18,768 nt of DNA, taken from the NCBI GenBank assembly GCA_016928755.1, contig JAFGKB010000188.1:1-18768 (forward strand), read 5' to 3'. Source of the DNA: Anaerolineae bacterium. GTDB lineage: Bacteria > Chloroflexota > Anaerolineae > B4-G1 > SLSP01. Below the pieces are notes generated by a model. The model was not told the origin of the DNA. It did not search any database and saw nothing but the letters and a program-made list of their open reading frames with translations. A program made the position numbers and the translations under genes. Shown one piece after another: positions 6,279-13,081 of the stretch (positions within the stretch are counted from its first letter, which is position 1; each line of letters begins with the position of its first letter).

Positions 6279-7382
6279 TCATTCACCTGTTGGCGGGGTT
6301 GTGGGATTAATAAAGTTGCCATTGTTCAGTTCTGCAAGGGGTAGTAGAGGTGAGATATTCTCACTGGGCAAGAAGCCCCAAGTTACATTTTGCAAATTCC
6401 GCACAAATTCCCATTGGACTAACTCTGGATATTTCTGGAGTGCCAGACCACGGCTTTCAATGCCATAGGCTTCCGAATCGGCCAATAATCGTTGGCGTTC
6501 AGCATCTGCGGCAGCCTGTAGTTTGGTGTTTTCTGCGGCTGCTTCGGCCAATAATTTAGTGCGTTGCGCCTCTGCCTCTGAAAGGCGGATTTGACGCTCT
6601 TTCTCATATTCTGCTGCGTCAGATTTGTATTTGGCCGTCTCAATAGCCTCCTGAGCAATCTGTTTTTCCTCAATGGCGTTAACGTAATCCTCACTAAAGT
6701 CTACCTTGCGTACCAGGAAATCATTAAGTTCAACGCCGATCTCGCTAAATTCCGATACCAAGGCTTCCCGGACGGCCTGCTCATAACTAAAAATACCTTC
6801 ACCAGTATACAGGTCACCAGCCGAGTAGTTCTGTGCCCACAAACGTGCCAAGTTCCGGGAATAGGCTTTAACAACATTTTGCACGATGGCATCGGTATAG
6901 CCGACGTTTTGCACGATATTAACGGCCTCACGAGGAGGAATTCGGAATAAGACTGTGTACTTGACTTGGATTTGTTGTCCGTCAATAGTTTGAGCCGTAA
7001 CCGGTATGTCGGTGTAATTTGAGCCGGACTGGTCAGGAGCATCACTGGTCTCATAAGAAAGTACCACCGTGGGTATAGTGACGACCTGATCAATAAAGGG
7101 GGTACGCCAGTGCAGTCCTGGCTCGAAAGCCTGCCCCGTTAGCCCTCCAAAGCGCACAATCAACCCCACGGTACCAAATTGGACAGTGGTATAGGCTTGA
7201 GCCAATCCCAGTGCTGCAAAAATCAGTATTGCAACTATACCCCCGGCTATAACGATTCTTCCCCATGCCCCTTTTCCTGAGTTGCGAGTTATAATCCACA
7301 CAATACCACCTACAAGCCCTCCCACAGCGAGGGCCACTATAATTGATGGGGCTGCCGCCCCTAAAAACGCTAGAATTGCCAT
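6279..7382 (-). CDS. SPFH/band-7 domain membrane protein
   Basis: Prohibitin/stomatin/flotillin-type scaffold that oligomerises at the cytoplasmic membrane, often partnered with membrane proteases. The 367-residue protein has two hydrophobic segments (about 8-31 and 42-63), a band-7 domain (about 66-255, with FGTVGLIVRFGGL at its start and PGLHWRTPFIDQV), then a long Ala/Glu/Lys/Arg-rich coiled coil (about 240-310) and a short C-terminal tail rich in Asn, Pro and Thr. The ATG at 7382 is preceded by AGGAGGAGAAGG. It is the last gene of the yacL-cysS-rlmB set, 17 nt after rlmB, so probably cotranscribed. No NfeD-type protease partner, common next to such genes, is visible here. Confidence 0.9.
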   Translation of the reverse strand: MAILAFLGAAAPSIIVALAVGGLVGGIVWIITRNSGKGAWGRIVIAGGIVAILIFAALGLAQAYTTVQFGTVGLIVRFGGLTGQAFEPGLHWRTPFIDQVVTIPTVVLSYETSDAPDQSGSNYTDIPVTAQTIDGQQIQVKYTVLFRIPPREAVNIVQNVGYTDAIVQNVVKAYSRNLARLWAQNYSAGDLYTGEGIFSYEQAVREALVSEFSEIGVELNDFLVRKVDFSEDYVNAIEEKQIAQEAIETAKYKSDAAEYEKERQIRLSEAEAQRTKLLAEAAAENTKLQAAADAERQRLLADSEAYGIESRGLALQKYPELVQWEFVRNLQNVTWGFLPSENISPLLPLAELNNGNFINPTTPPTGE

Positions 7383-7399
7383 CGTCCTTCTCCTCCTAC

Positions 7400-8152
7400 T
7401 TAACCTTTCGTTTGATTACGTTGGCGTACAACCTCATATAAAGTGATTGATCCCGCTACTGCGGCATTAAGCGAGTTAATATTGCCATACATAGGGAGTA
7501 CCATCAGCCAATCACAGCGATCTCGCACCAAGCGACGTAGCCCACTGCCTTCACTGCCCACCACGATACCCAGTGGAACCGTCATGTCCACTTCTGTATA
7601 GGGCTTGGCTCCATACACATCTTCTAATCCCGCGAGCCAGACCTCAGCCGCTTTCAACTTCTCAATCTCTTGCGCCAGATTGGTGACCTTGGCAATTAAC
7701 AGATGCTCGGCAGCACCTGATGAGGTATTCACCACAGCCGGCGTTACCTCTGCCGCCCGGCGACCCTGGATAATAATCCCATGAACTCCGGCGGCCTCAG
7801 CCGTGCGAATAAGTGTACCCAGGTTTTGTACATCCTGGATCAGGTCTAGTAAAAGCAGTAATGGTGGCTCTTGCCGTTGCCGCGCCAAGTCTAGCATATC
7901 CTCTATACTGGCATAGGGGTAATCTGATGTAATTAATCCAACTCCTTGATGATGTTCGGTTCCGGTTTCGCTTTCCATCTCACGGCGGGACACAGTTTTA
8001 GTAATTAGACGCTGTTTCCTGGCCAGTTGGATGGTTTCATCAATGATTGTATTGCTTACCACCCCTTCTGCAAGTATGAGTTGGAAAGGGCTTCTTCTGC
8101 CAGCACGCAATGACTCGCGAACTGCCTGCCGTCCGTAGAGTGTCTCTCGCAT
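7400..8152 (-). CDS. rlmB: 23S rRNA (guanosine-2'-O)-methyltransferase, RlmB/TrmH family
   Basis: SpoU-class (trefoil-knot) SAM-dependent methyltransferase, probably modifying G2251 of 23S rRNA as RlmB does. The 250-residue protein has the N-terminal L30e-like substrate-binding domain (about 4-75, opening LYGRQAVRESL) and the SPOUT domain with motif 1 NLGTLIRTAEAAG (110-122, catalytic Arg116), motif 2 GSEGSGL (199-205) and motif 3 LPMYGNINSLNAAVA (219-233). The usual DPxN preceding motif 1 is DVQN here. The ATG at 8152 has GGGAG 6 nt upstream. Lies between cysS and the SPFH gene; cysS-rlmB neighbourhood is conserved in many Gram-positives, which supports the name over other TrmH paralogues. 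Confidence 0.9.
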   Translation of the reverse strand: MRETLYGRQAVRESLRAGRRSPFQLILAEGVVSNTIIDETIQLARKQRLITKTVSRREMESETGTEHHQGVGLITSDYPYASIEDMLDLARQRQEPPLLLLLDLIQDVQNLGTLIRTAEAAGVHGIIIQGRRAAEVTPAVVNTSSGAAEHLLIAKVTNLAQEIEKLKAAEVWLAGLEDVYGAKPYTEVDMTVPLGIVVGSEGSGLRRLVRDRCDWLMVLPMYGNINSLNAAVAGSITLYEVVRQRNQTKG

Positions 8153-8172
8153 ATATGTCTCCCTTAAATTAC

Positions 8173-8194
8173 GACCGGCTCAAGTGAGCCGGTC
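8173..8194 (-). terminator. GC-rich hairpin between cysS and rlmB
   Basis: Arms GACCGGCTC (8173-8181) and GAGCCGGTC (8186-8194) with a 4-nt loop, a perfect 9-bp stem. Read on the minus strand it is followed by GTAATTTAAG, a poor U-tract, so it is probably a partial terminator or an mRNA-stability hairpin inside the operon rather than its end. It lies 20 nt ahead of the rlmB start and ends close to its Shine-Dalgarno. Confidence 0.5.
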
Positions 8195-8208
8195 ATCAAG
8201 TAAATTCC

Positions 8209-9654
8209 CTATTGCAATCTCCAGCTTGTCCCATCGGGACCGTCTTCAAGTAAAATCCCTAGTTCTGTAAGCCGGTCTCGGATTTCGTCCGCATGAGACC
8301 AATCTTTGGCTTTCCGGTAGTCTTGCCGTAATTTCATAAGTAACTCGACGAGGCCATTAACTGTCTCACTCTGCACTTTCTCTTCCAGTCTCTGGGGAAT
8401 AATGCCTAGCACCTGTCCGCCTAAATCGCGGAACATCTTGTCCATCGCGGTCAAGGTTCCCCGGCTGCCCTCTATATCTTGTTCCAGGTAACGGTTGACC
8501 TCTTTTGCGAATTCAAAAAGAACGGCAATGGCTTGTGGGGTATTGAAATCATCATCCATAGCCGTCTTGAATTCCTTATGGTAATCTTCCAATGAGGCTA
8601 TTTGTGAGAGAATAGCTGTACCGGCCGGTGGCACTGTTTCCATACGGCGGCGCAGCTTACGTACTGTATTTTGTAATCGTCCAACTCCCTTTTCCGCAGC
8701 TTCCAATGCCTCGCGGCTGAAATCTACGGGTCCCCGGTAGTGGCTGCTGAGAATAAAATAGCGAATGGCTTCTGCCGAATAGAGTTTTAGGGCATCTTTG
8801 ATGGTGAGATAATTACCCAGACTTTTGCTCATCTTTACACCGTTTACGGTTAATGAGCCAACCAACACCCAATAGTTACAGAAAGATTGTCCGTGGAATG
8901 CCTCGGCCTGGGCTATCTCTCCCTCATTATGGGGGAATATATTTTCCAATCCGCCCCCGTGAATATCAAAGGTTTTACCTAAGTATTCAGTCGCCATCAC
9001 CGAACACTCAATATGCCAGCCCGGGTAGCCTGCGCCCCAAGGACTATTCCAGCGCATAATGTGTTCCGGTTTAGCCTGTTTCCATAGTGCAAAATCTGCG
9101 GGATTGCGTTTCTCTTCCCGTATTGATACCCGTGCTCCGGCATCTAATTCATCCAGTTTGCGGTGCGAGAGCTTCCCATATTCAGGAAACTTATCAATAG
9201 AAAAGTAAACATTCCCATCAACTTCATAAGCATAGTCTTTCTCTATTAATCCTTGCACCCATTCGATTATTTGTGGTATATGGCAAGTTGCTCGCGGTGC
9301 AATATTAGGGCGTAGTACTCCCAGTGCATCCATATCCTTGTTGTAACTATGAATATAGGTATCTACTACTTCCATTGGTTCCACTCTGTCACGGCGTGCA
9401 CCCTTGCTGATACGGTCCTCCCCGGTATCCAAGAGATGACCAACATCTGTTAAGTTACGGACATAGCGGACTTTATAATCTAGATGCTTAAAATATCTGA
9501 CAATGGCATCCATTGCTATATAGGTTTTGGCATGCCCAAGGTGAGAATGGTCGTATACGGTTGGCCCACAGACGTACATATGTACGCGTCTTGGCCGAAT
9601 AGGCTTGAAGGTTTCTAATTCACGCGAAAGATAATTGTAAATCTTCAAGGGCAT
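8209..9654 (-). CDS. cysS: Cysteinyl-tRNA synthetase
   Basis: Class I synthetase that charges tRNA(Cys) with cysteine in the cytoplasm. The 481-residue length is normal. Catalytic motifs are both present: HLGH (38-41) and KMSKS (274-278). The zinc site can be traced as C29, C217 (WHIECS), H242 and E246 in PHNEGE, where many homologues have PHHENE; the two ligand positions are kept. The helical DALR region and a short C-terminal domain follow (about 310-481). The ATG at 9654 has AGGGGG about 10 nt upstream. It is 14 nt downstream of the yacL-like gene, and followed after 56 nt by rlmB. Confidence 0.97.
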   Translation of the reverse strand: MPLKIYNYLSRELETFKPIRPRRVHMYVCGPTVYDHSHLGHAKTYIAMDAIVRYFKHLDYKVRYVRNLTDVGHLLDTGEDRISKGARRDRVEPMEVVDTYIHSYNKDMDALGVLRPNIAPRATCHIPQIIEWVQGLIEKDYAYEVDGNVYFSIDKFPEYGKLSHRKLDELDAGARVSIREEKRNPADFALWKQAKPEHIMRWNSPWGAGYPGWHIECSVMATEYLGKTFDIHGGGLENIFPHNEGEIAQAEAFHGQSFCNYWVLVGSLTVNGVKMSKSLGNYLTIKDALKLYSAEAIRYFILSSHYRGPVDFSREALEAAEKGVGRLQNTVRKLRRRMETVPPAGTAILSQIASLEDYHKEFKTAMDDDFNTPQAIAVLFEFAKEVNRYLEQDIEGSRGTLTAMDKMFRDLGGQVLGIIPQRLEEKVQSETVNGLVELLMKLRQDYRKAKDWSHADEIRDRLTELGILLEDGPDGTSWRLQ

Positions 9655-9668
9655 AAGTCTTCTACCCC

Positions 9669-10739
9669 CTAAACGTCATTTTCAAGTGGCCGAGCAAAGA
9701 TCATACGCCCGGCTGCTGTTTGTAATACCTTGCTAACAGTTACAGTAGTTATATCGCCTATGTAGCTCTGGCCTTCTTCGACAACAACCATCGTTCCATC
9801 GTCAAGATATCCAACCCCTTGGTTGAATTCTTTACCCTGTTGGATAACTTGAATATCAAAGGTCTCACCTGGCAACAGGACTGTTTTTACGGCATTAGCT
9901 AATTCATTCACGTTGAGCACTTTGACGCCCTGGAGTCCGGCGACTCGGTTCAGATTGTAATCGTTAGTCAGGATAGAGGCATCCATTTCCCGGGCTAGAG
10001 CGACTAGCTTATCATCAACTTCCCGCACTCCTTCCACAGCGGCTTCTGTGATACGTACCGGCACAGGGGATTCTTCTTGCAATACACGCAAGATTTCTAG
10101 CCCGCGCCGGCCACGATTGCGGCGTAATGTGTCTGAAGAGTCGGCAACATGCTGTAGTTCGTTAAGGACAAATAGCGGAACCACCAACTCGCCTTGGATA
10201 AAACCGGTACGGCAAATATCTGTAATACGACCATCAATAATAACACTGGTATCCAAAAGGACAGAGGGACGGCAGTTTGCGTCTACTAGTTCTTGCGGCT
10301 GCTCTTTCGTAAAGATTTTACCGTAAAGCGGCTGTAACAGGTCGGCACGAGTCGTGGTAATGGTCATACCCAAGTAAACCAGAGTTATAGCGGCGATAAT
10401 AGGGGTTATTTGCCCCAGTGCCCCCGGTAGATAGGATAGCGGGATTGAGATAACCGCGCCACCAATAAGTCCTATAAAAATCCCGATGATGGCCGAGAAT
10501 AGCATATGGGCCGGTTGTTGTTGAATAGCACTCCGGATTGCCATAAATGGGCGGATTGTTAATGATGGCATACTGAGAAAGCCAATTAATGCCCCTAAAA
10601 TGCCGGAAATAATTAAGACCGGTAGCTGTGGTAAGTTCAGCTTTGGAAACCAGATTAAGATTTGATTGCCGAGTGTGAGTCCCCCTGACCCAAATACTAA
10701 AAGACCGATGATGCGTGTGATAAAAGTTGCATTTAACAT
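9669..10739 (-). CDS. YacL-like PIN/TRAM-domain membrane protein
   Basis: Predicted membrane-anchored ribonuclease. The 356-residue protein has four hydrophobic segments (about 8-30, 39-57, 80-102 and 108-128), a PIN nuclease domain (about 158-285) and a C-terminal TRAM RNA-binding domain (about 287-350). The PIN acidic residues are visible: D163 in LLDTSVIIDGR, E194 in VLNELQH, D242/D243 in VDDK and D260 in LTNDYN. This order matches Bacillus YacL. The ATG at 10739 has GGAG 5 nt upstream. First gene of the operon yacL-cysS-rlmB-SPFH, with a strong promoter at 10866-10893 and a leader of about 120 nt. The biological RNA target is not known to me. Confidence 0.92.
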   Translation of the reverse strand: MLNATFITRIIGLLVFGSGGLTLGNQILIWFPKLNLPQLPVLIISGILGALIGFLSMPSLTIRPFMAIRSAIQQQPAHMLFSAIIGIFIGLIGGAVISIPLSYLPGALGQITPIIAAITLVYLGMTITTTRADLLQPLYGKIFTKEQPQELVDANCRPSVLLDTSVIIDGRITDICRTGFIQGELVVPLFVLNELQHVADSSDTLRRNRGRRGLEILRVLQEESPVPVRITEAAVEGVREVDDKLVALAREMDASILTNDYNLNRVAGLQGVKVLNVNELANAVKTVLLPGETFDIQVIQQGKEFNQGVGYLDDGTMVVVEEGQSYIGDITTVTVSKVLQTAAGRMIFARPLENDV

Positions 10740-10750
10740 AAATTCTCCAT

Positions 10751-10834
10751 AATAAAAGTACAGGTAGCTCTATCAGCCACTTGCTAAATAAAAGTAATAA
10801 GTCAGAAAAATTAATCATTGGTTTAATAAAAGTA
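10751..10834. repeat. Three direct copies of a 10-mer in the yacL leader
   Basis: AATAAAAGTA occurs exactly at 10751-10760, 10787-10796 and 10825-10834 (TACTTTTATT on the transcribed strand), with periods of 36 and 38 bp. All three lie in the untranslated leader between the promoter at 10866 and the yacL ATG at 10739; the first copy ends within the Shine-Dalgarno region. In such AT-rich DNA chance recurrence is possible. Confidence 0.5.
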
Positions 10835-10865
10835 AAAATACTCATCATAGCTAAAATCCTATTCC

Positions 10866-10893
10866 ATATTAACACACTAGAAGTAAATGTCAA
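10866..10893 (-). promoter_or_regulatory. Extended -10 sigma70 promoter for the yacL operon
   Basis: On the minus strand TTGACA (10893-10888), a 16-nt spacer and TAATAT (10871-10866), with TG one base before the -10 box. Transcription should start near 10859. Its -35 box is only 4 bp from the -35 box of the divergent LysW-like gene. Confidence 0.7.
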
Positions 10894-10897
10894 AAAA

Positions 10898-10925
10898 TTG
10901 ACCTTTTCAGGATTTTGGCTATAGT
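10898..10925 (+). promoter_or_regulatory. Sigma70 promoter for the LysW-like gene
   Basis: TTGACC (10898-10903), 16-nt spacer, TATAGT (10920-10925). The predicted start near 10932 leaves a leader of only about 13 nt, which still contains AAAGG (10934-10938) ahead of the ATG at 10945. Confidence 0.6.
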
Positions 10926-10944
10926 CTATGCATAAAGGTATGCT

Positions 10945-11130
10945 ATGATAAAATGTCCTGAATGTAATACAGCACTTCCAAAGTGGCGAGACTTAAAACT
11001 CTGGGACCGTGTTTTTTGTCCTGCCTGTGGCGTTGAGCTTGAAGTGGTGGAGATTTCCCCTTTCACCCTTGAATCTGTCGTTGACCTTGACTGGATAGAC
11101 GAAGATGCAGAAGATGAGATAATTTCCTAG
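10945..11130 (+). CDS. LysW-like small zinc-ribbon protein without EDWGE tail
   Basis: A 61-residue acidic protein with a rubredoxin-like zinc ribbon: CPEC (C4, C7) and CPAC (C25, C28), followed by GVELEVVEISPF and an acidic C-terminus. This resembles LysW, the carrier protein to which amino-acid intermediates are attached in the alpha-aminoadipate pathway of lysine and related arginine synthesis. LysW ends in EDWGE and the last Glu is the attachment point; here the tail reads DLDWIDEDAEDEIIS, so that motif is absent or displaced. No lysX or other lysine genes are nearby. It is therefore better called a LysW-family paralogue of unknown role. The ATG at 10945 has AAAGG 6 nt upstream. It is a single-gene transcript: own promoter, and a strong terminator 36 nt after the stop. 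Confidence 0.8.
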   Translation: MIKCPECNTALPKWRDLKLWDRVFCPACGVELEVVEISPFTLESVVDLDWIDEDAEDEIIS

Positions 11131-11166
11131 GGAATAACTAATTGCCACATAGTCATGTCAAGACAA

Positions 11167-11195
11167 GAAAAGGCCAGCTTAAAGCTGGCCTTTTC
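11167..11195. terminator. Bidirectional intrinsic terminator
   Basis: Perfect 13-bp stem GAAAAGGCCAGCT/AGCTGGCCTTTTC with a 3-nt loop (11180-11182). The A/T ends of the stem supply a T-run in both directions (TTTTCAATTTT on the plus strand, TTTTCTTGT on the minus strand). It separates the convergent LysW-like and LysM-protein genes and can serve both. Confidence 0.92.
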
Positions 11196-11217
11196 AATTT
11201 TCCTCTGGTTATGGGAG

Positions 11218-12903
11218 CTACATGCGTTGGCGAGAGATAAAGAAAAGCACCGCTACGCCTATAGCAAGAATTGCCACAAAAATACCACTAACTTTTATGA
11301 CCGTGTTTAAAATGTTGGTTACAGGCGATGAATTTTCTTCTGGTTCTTGTTGTTCAACATTTGCACTCTCGCCGGCTTCTTGGGTCCCCTCAGCTACGGG
11401 CTGCGCTGGGGTATTGGGTTGTGTATCTCCGCCCTGCTCACCCGTTGCATCCGTTGCAGCGTTTTCATCCCTAACATAGGCTAGTTCCAGGGAAGAGACC
11501 TGGCCCGCGCTTAGTGGAATGTTCCATTGCCCGGCATCGGTTAATTTGTAACCTGCCGGCGGTGTATGGCGCAGAATGTAATTTCCCGGCTGTAAGTTTT
11601 GGAAGCAGTATGGCTCGCTCATTCCATCCGTAACATAATCGCCGGCTGGACCGCTTGTTCCCACTACATTGACATTGGAATTGGGCAGCATCTCTTCACT
11701 CTCAGATTGGCGGAACATATCCCCATTACGGTCATGATAGGCTGTGATACAGATTGCGGCTGTATCGCCTGCCGGAGTCGCCGGTGTTGTACCTGTATTA
11801 CCAGAATTTGGGTCTTGGGTAGGTTGTGCCCCAGGTTCCTGGGTAGCGGCTACGGGTTGTTCTGCCGCGGGGGTTGCGGTGGGTTGTGGTTGCGCCTGGC
11901 CACCAGGTATGGATATAATAATCTCATCTCCAATCGAGAGCATATCATTAGGCCCTAGTGTGCCCGCATTAAGCCGGCGCAACTCATCGGTCTCAACCCC
12001 ATACTCAATAGCAAGACCGAACAGGGTATCACCTGACTCGACGATATGAACAACTGCCCCATCTGGACGGGGAGTAGGTTGAGGGCGGGGTGTCGCGGTA
12101 TAGATCGGGCCTTCTGCGGTGGGGGGCGGTGGAGGGGAGGTTGGGGTCGCCGTTTCACCGGGGGTTAAGAGCACCAAGCTGATGTCATCCCAATAGGCGT
12201 CGTTGTGTTTAAGTGACCATTTCGCGTGGGCACGGGTAAATATGGTAGCAACACCACCTGGGCCTACCGTTGCTTGCAAAGGGCCAACTAGTCCAAATGT
12301 ATCATAATGGTAGACTGGGTTACTCCAGATAACGCTGGAGGAGAAAGGATCAGTTCCGCCATTGGGATCAATACCTACTTGGAAACTAAATGAGAAGGGG
12401 TCGCCAGATGAATAAGGCTTATCCTCATTGCTGGCCCAGGCATGAGCGTAAGCCGATGCTTGTACGGTCGCTCCTGCAGGTATATTTTTTACCACCTGGT
12501 AATAACCGGCGTTTTGTTTACCAAAGAAGGTAAAACACATACCGGCATAATAACCGGTGTGGATCCGTGCCGGGTCATTGTCAAAAGGATGCTCATTAGG
12601 GATAACTTTACATTCTGGACGTTTGTACTCCCCTTCTTGCCACCATGTGACCCATCCTTGCGGTGTAAATATCTCACCATAAGCGGCACCATTGAAGGTG
12701 TCCCGAGTCCAATTGTCCCAGTTAGCAGCATTGTTATTACTGGGCTTGCCTAAACCTTCAAGACCAGGATTAGCCAATAAGTTAGTACCAGTTTCCTGGT
12801 ATACAGAACTTTCCTTGGGTAATGCTTGCACCATAGGAATTGGAAGGAGGGTAAGCGTAATCACCAACAAGACACCTACCGCTGCCATTTTTCTTAACTT
12901 CAT
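11218..12903 (-). CDS. Secreted LysM protein with SdrD-B-like domain and C-terminal anchor
   Basis: Envelope protein of 561 residues. In order: a signal peptide (basic MKLRK, hydrophobic 7-27); an unassigned beta-rich domain (about 38-247) with many Trp/Tyr and Cys99/Cys123, resembling a carbohydrate-binding jelly-roll; a Pro/Thr-rich linker (about 248-281); one LysM module (284-333, HIVESGDTLFGLAIEYGV), the type that binds peptidoglycan or chitin-like sugars; a second linker; an SdrD-B/Cna-B-like domain (about 380-476, with DRNGDMF and LQPGNYILRHTPPAGY); an acidic Gln/Glu-rich spacer; and a C-terminal membrane helix (about 535-557) followed by RQRM. The start at 12903 is preceded by AAGGAGG 9 nt upstream; an in-frame ATG at 13032 would add 43 residues reading through the promoter and terminator and was rejected. 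Monocistronic, between two terminators. Confidence 0.85.
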   Translation of the reverse strand: MKLRKMAAVGVLLVITLTLLPIPMVQALPKESSVYQETGTNLLANPGLEGLGKPSNNNAANWDNWTRDTFNGAAYGEIFTPQGWVTWWQEGEYKRPECKVIPNEHPFDNDPARIHTGYYAGMCFTFFGKQNAGYYQVVKNIPAGATVQASAYAHAWASNEDKPYSSGDPFSFSFQVGIDPNGGTDPFSSSVIWSNPVYHYDTFGLVGPLQATVGPGGVATIFTRAHAKWSLKHNDAYWDDISLVLLTPGETATPTSPPPPPTAEGPIYTATPRPQPTPRPDGAVVHIVESGDTLFGLAIEYGVETDELRRLNAGTLGPNDMLSIGDEIIISIPGGQAQPQPTATPAAEQPVAATQEPGAQPTQDPNSGNTGTTPATPAGDTAAICITAYHDRNGDMFRQSESEEMLPNSNVNVVGTSGPAGDYVTDGMSEPYCFQNLQPGNYILRHTPPAGYKLTDAGQWNIPLSAGQVSSLELAYVRDENAATDATGEQGGDTQPNTPAQPVAEGTQEAGESANVEQQEPEENSSPVTNILNTVIKVSGIFVAILAIGVAVLFFISRQRM

Positions 12904-12945
12904 CTGATTGTGCCTCCTTAAATATCTTACTACACAGCACAAAGT

Positions 12946-12975
12946 TTTATACGGCTTCTTCTGAACAAAATACAA
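12946..12975 (-). promoter_or_regulatory. Promoter for the LysM-protein gene
   Basis: On the minus strand TTGTAT (12975-12970), 18-nt spacer, TATAAA (12951-12946). The predicted start is about 37 nt ahead of the ATG at 12903. It begins exactly at the end of the thi-operon terminator hairpin. Confidence 0.5.
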
Positions 12976-13008
12976 CCGCCAGCTTCCATAGTACCTGATG
13001 CCGGCGGT
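12963..13008 (-). terminator. Intrinsic terminator of the thi operon
   Basis: On the minus strand ACCGCCGGC (13008-13000) pairs with GCTGGCGGT (12983-12975), nine pairs including one G-U, around a 16-nt loop, followed by TGTATTTTGTTC. It lies 73 nt after the thiQ stop. The large loop and interrupted U-tract make it a moderate terminator. The 178-bp gap 12904-13081 holds only this hairpin and the LysM-gene promoter. Confidence 0.6.
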
Positions 13009-13081
13009 GTGAGAACGAAGCACATACAACATCAGCGATTATAGCATAGGGAATAACCTTGTCAACAATGCCTTGAATTTA

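Noticed and set aside
10740..10860. Hydrophobic upstream ORF in the yacL leader
   Set aside because: A frame from about 10855 encodes a Leu/Ile/Phe-rich peptide but runs into yacL out of frame; the hydrophobicity is explained by T-rich DNA and the start has only a weak AGGA.
10945..11130. Assigning the symbol lysW
   Set aside because: The EDWGE tail needed for the carrier function is absent and no pathway genes are adjacent.
12904..13032. 43-residue N-terminal extension of the LysM protein
   Set aside because: It would read through a terminator hairpin and a promoter, has no ribosome site, and hides an excellent signal peptide that starts at 12903.
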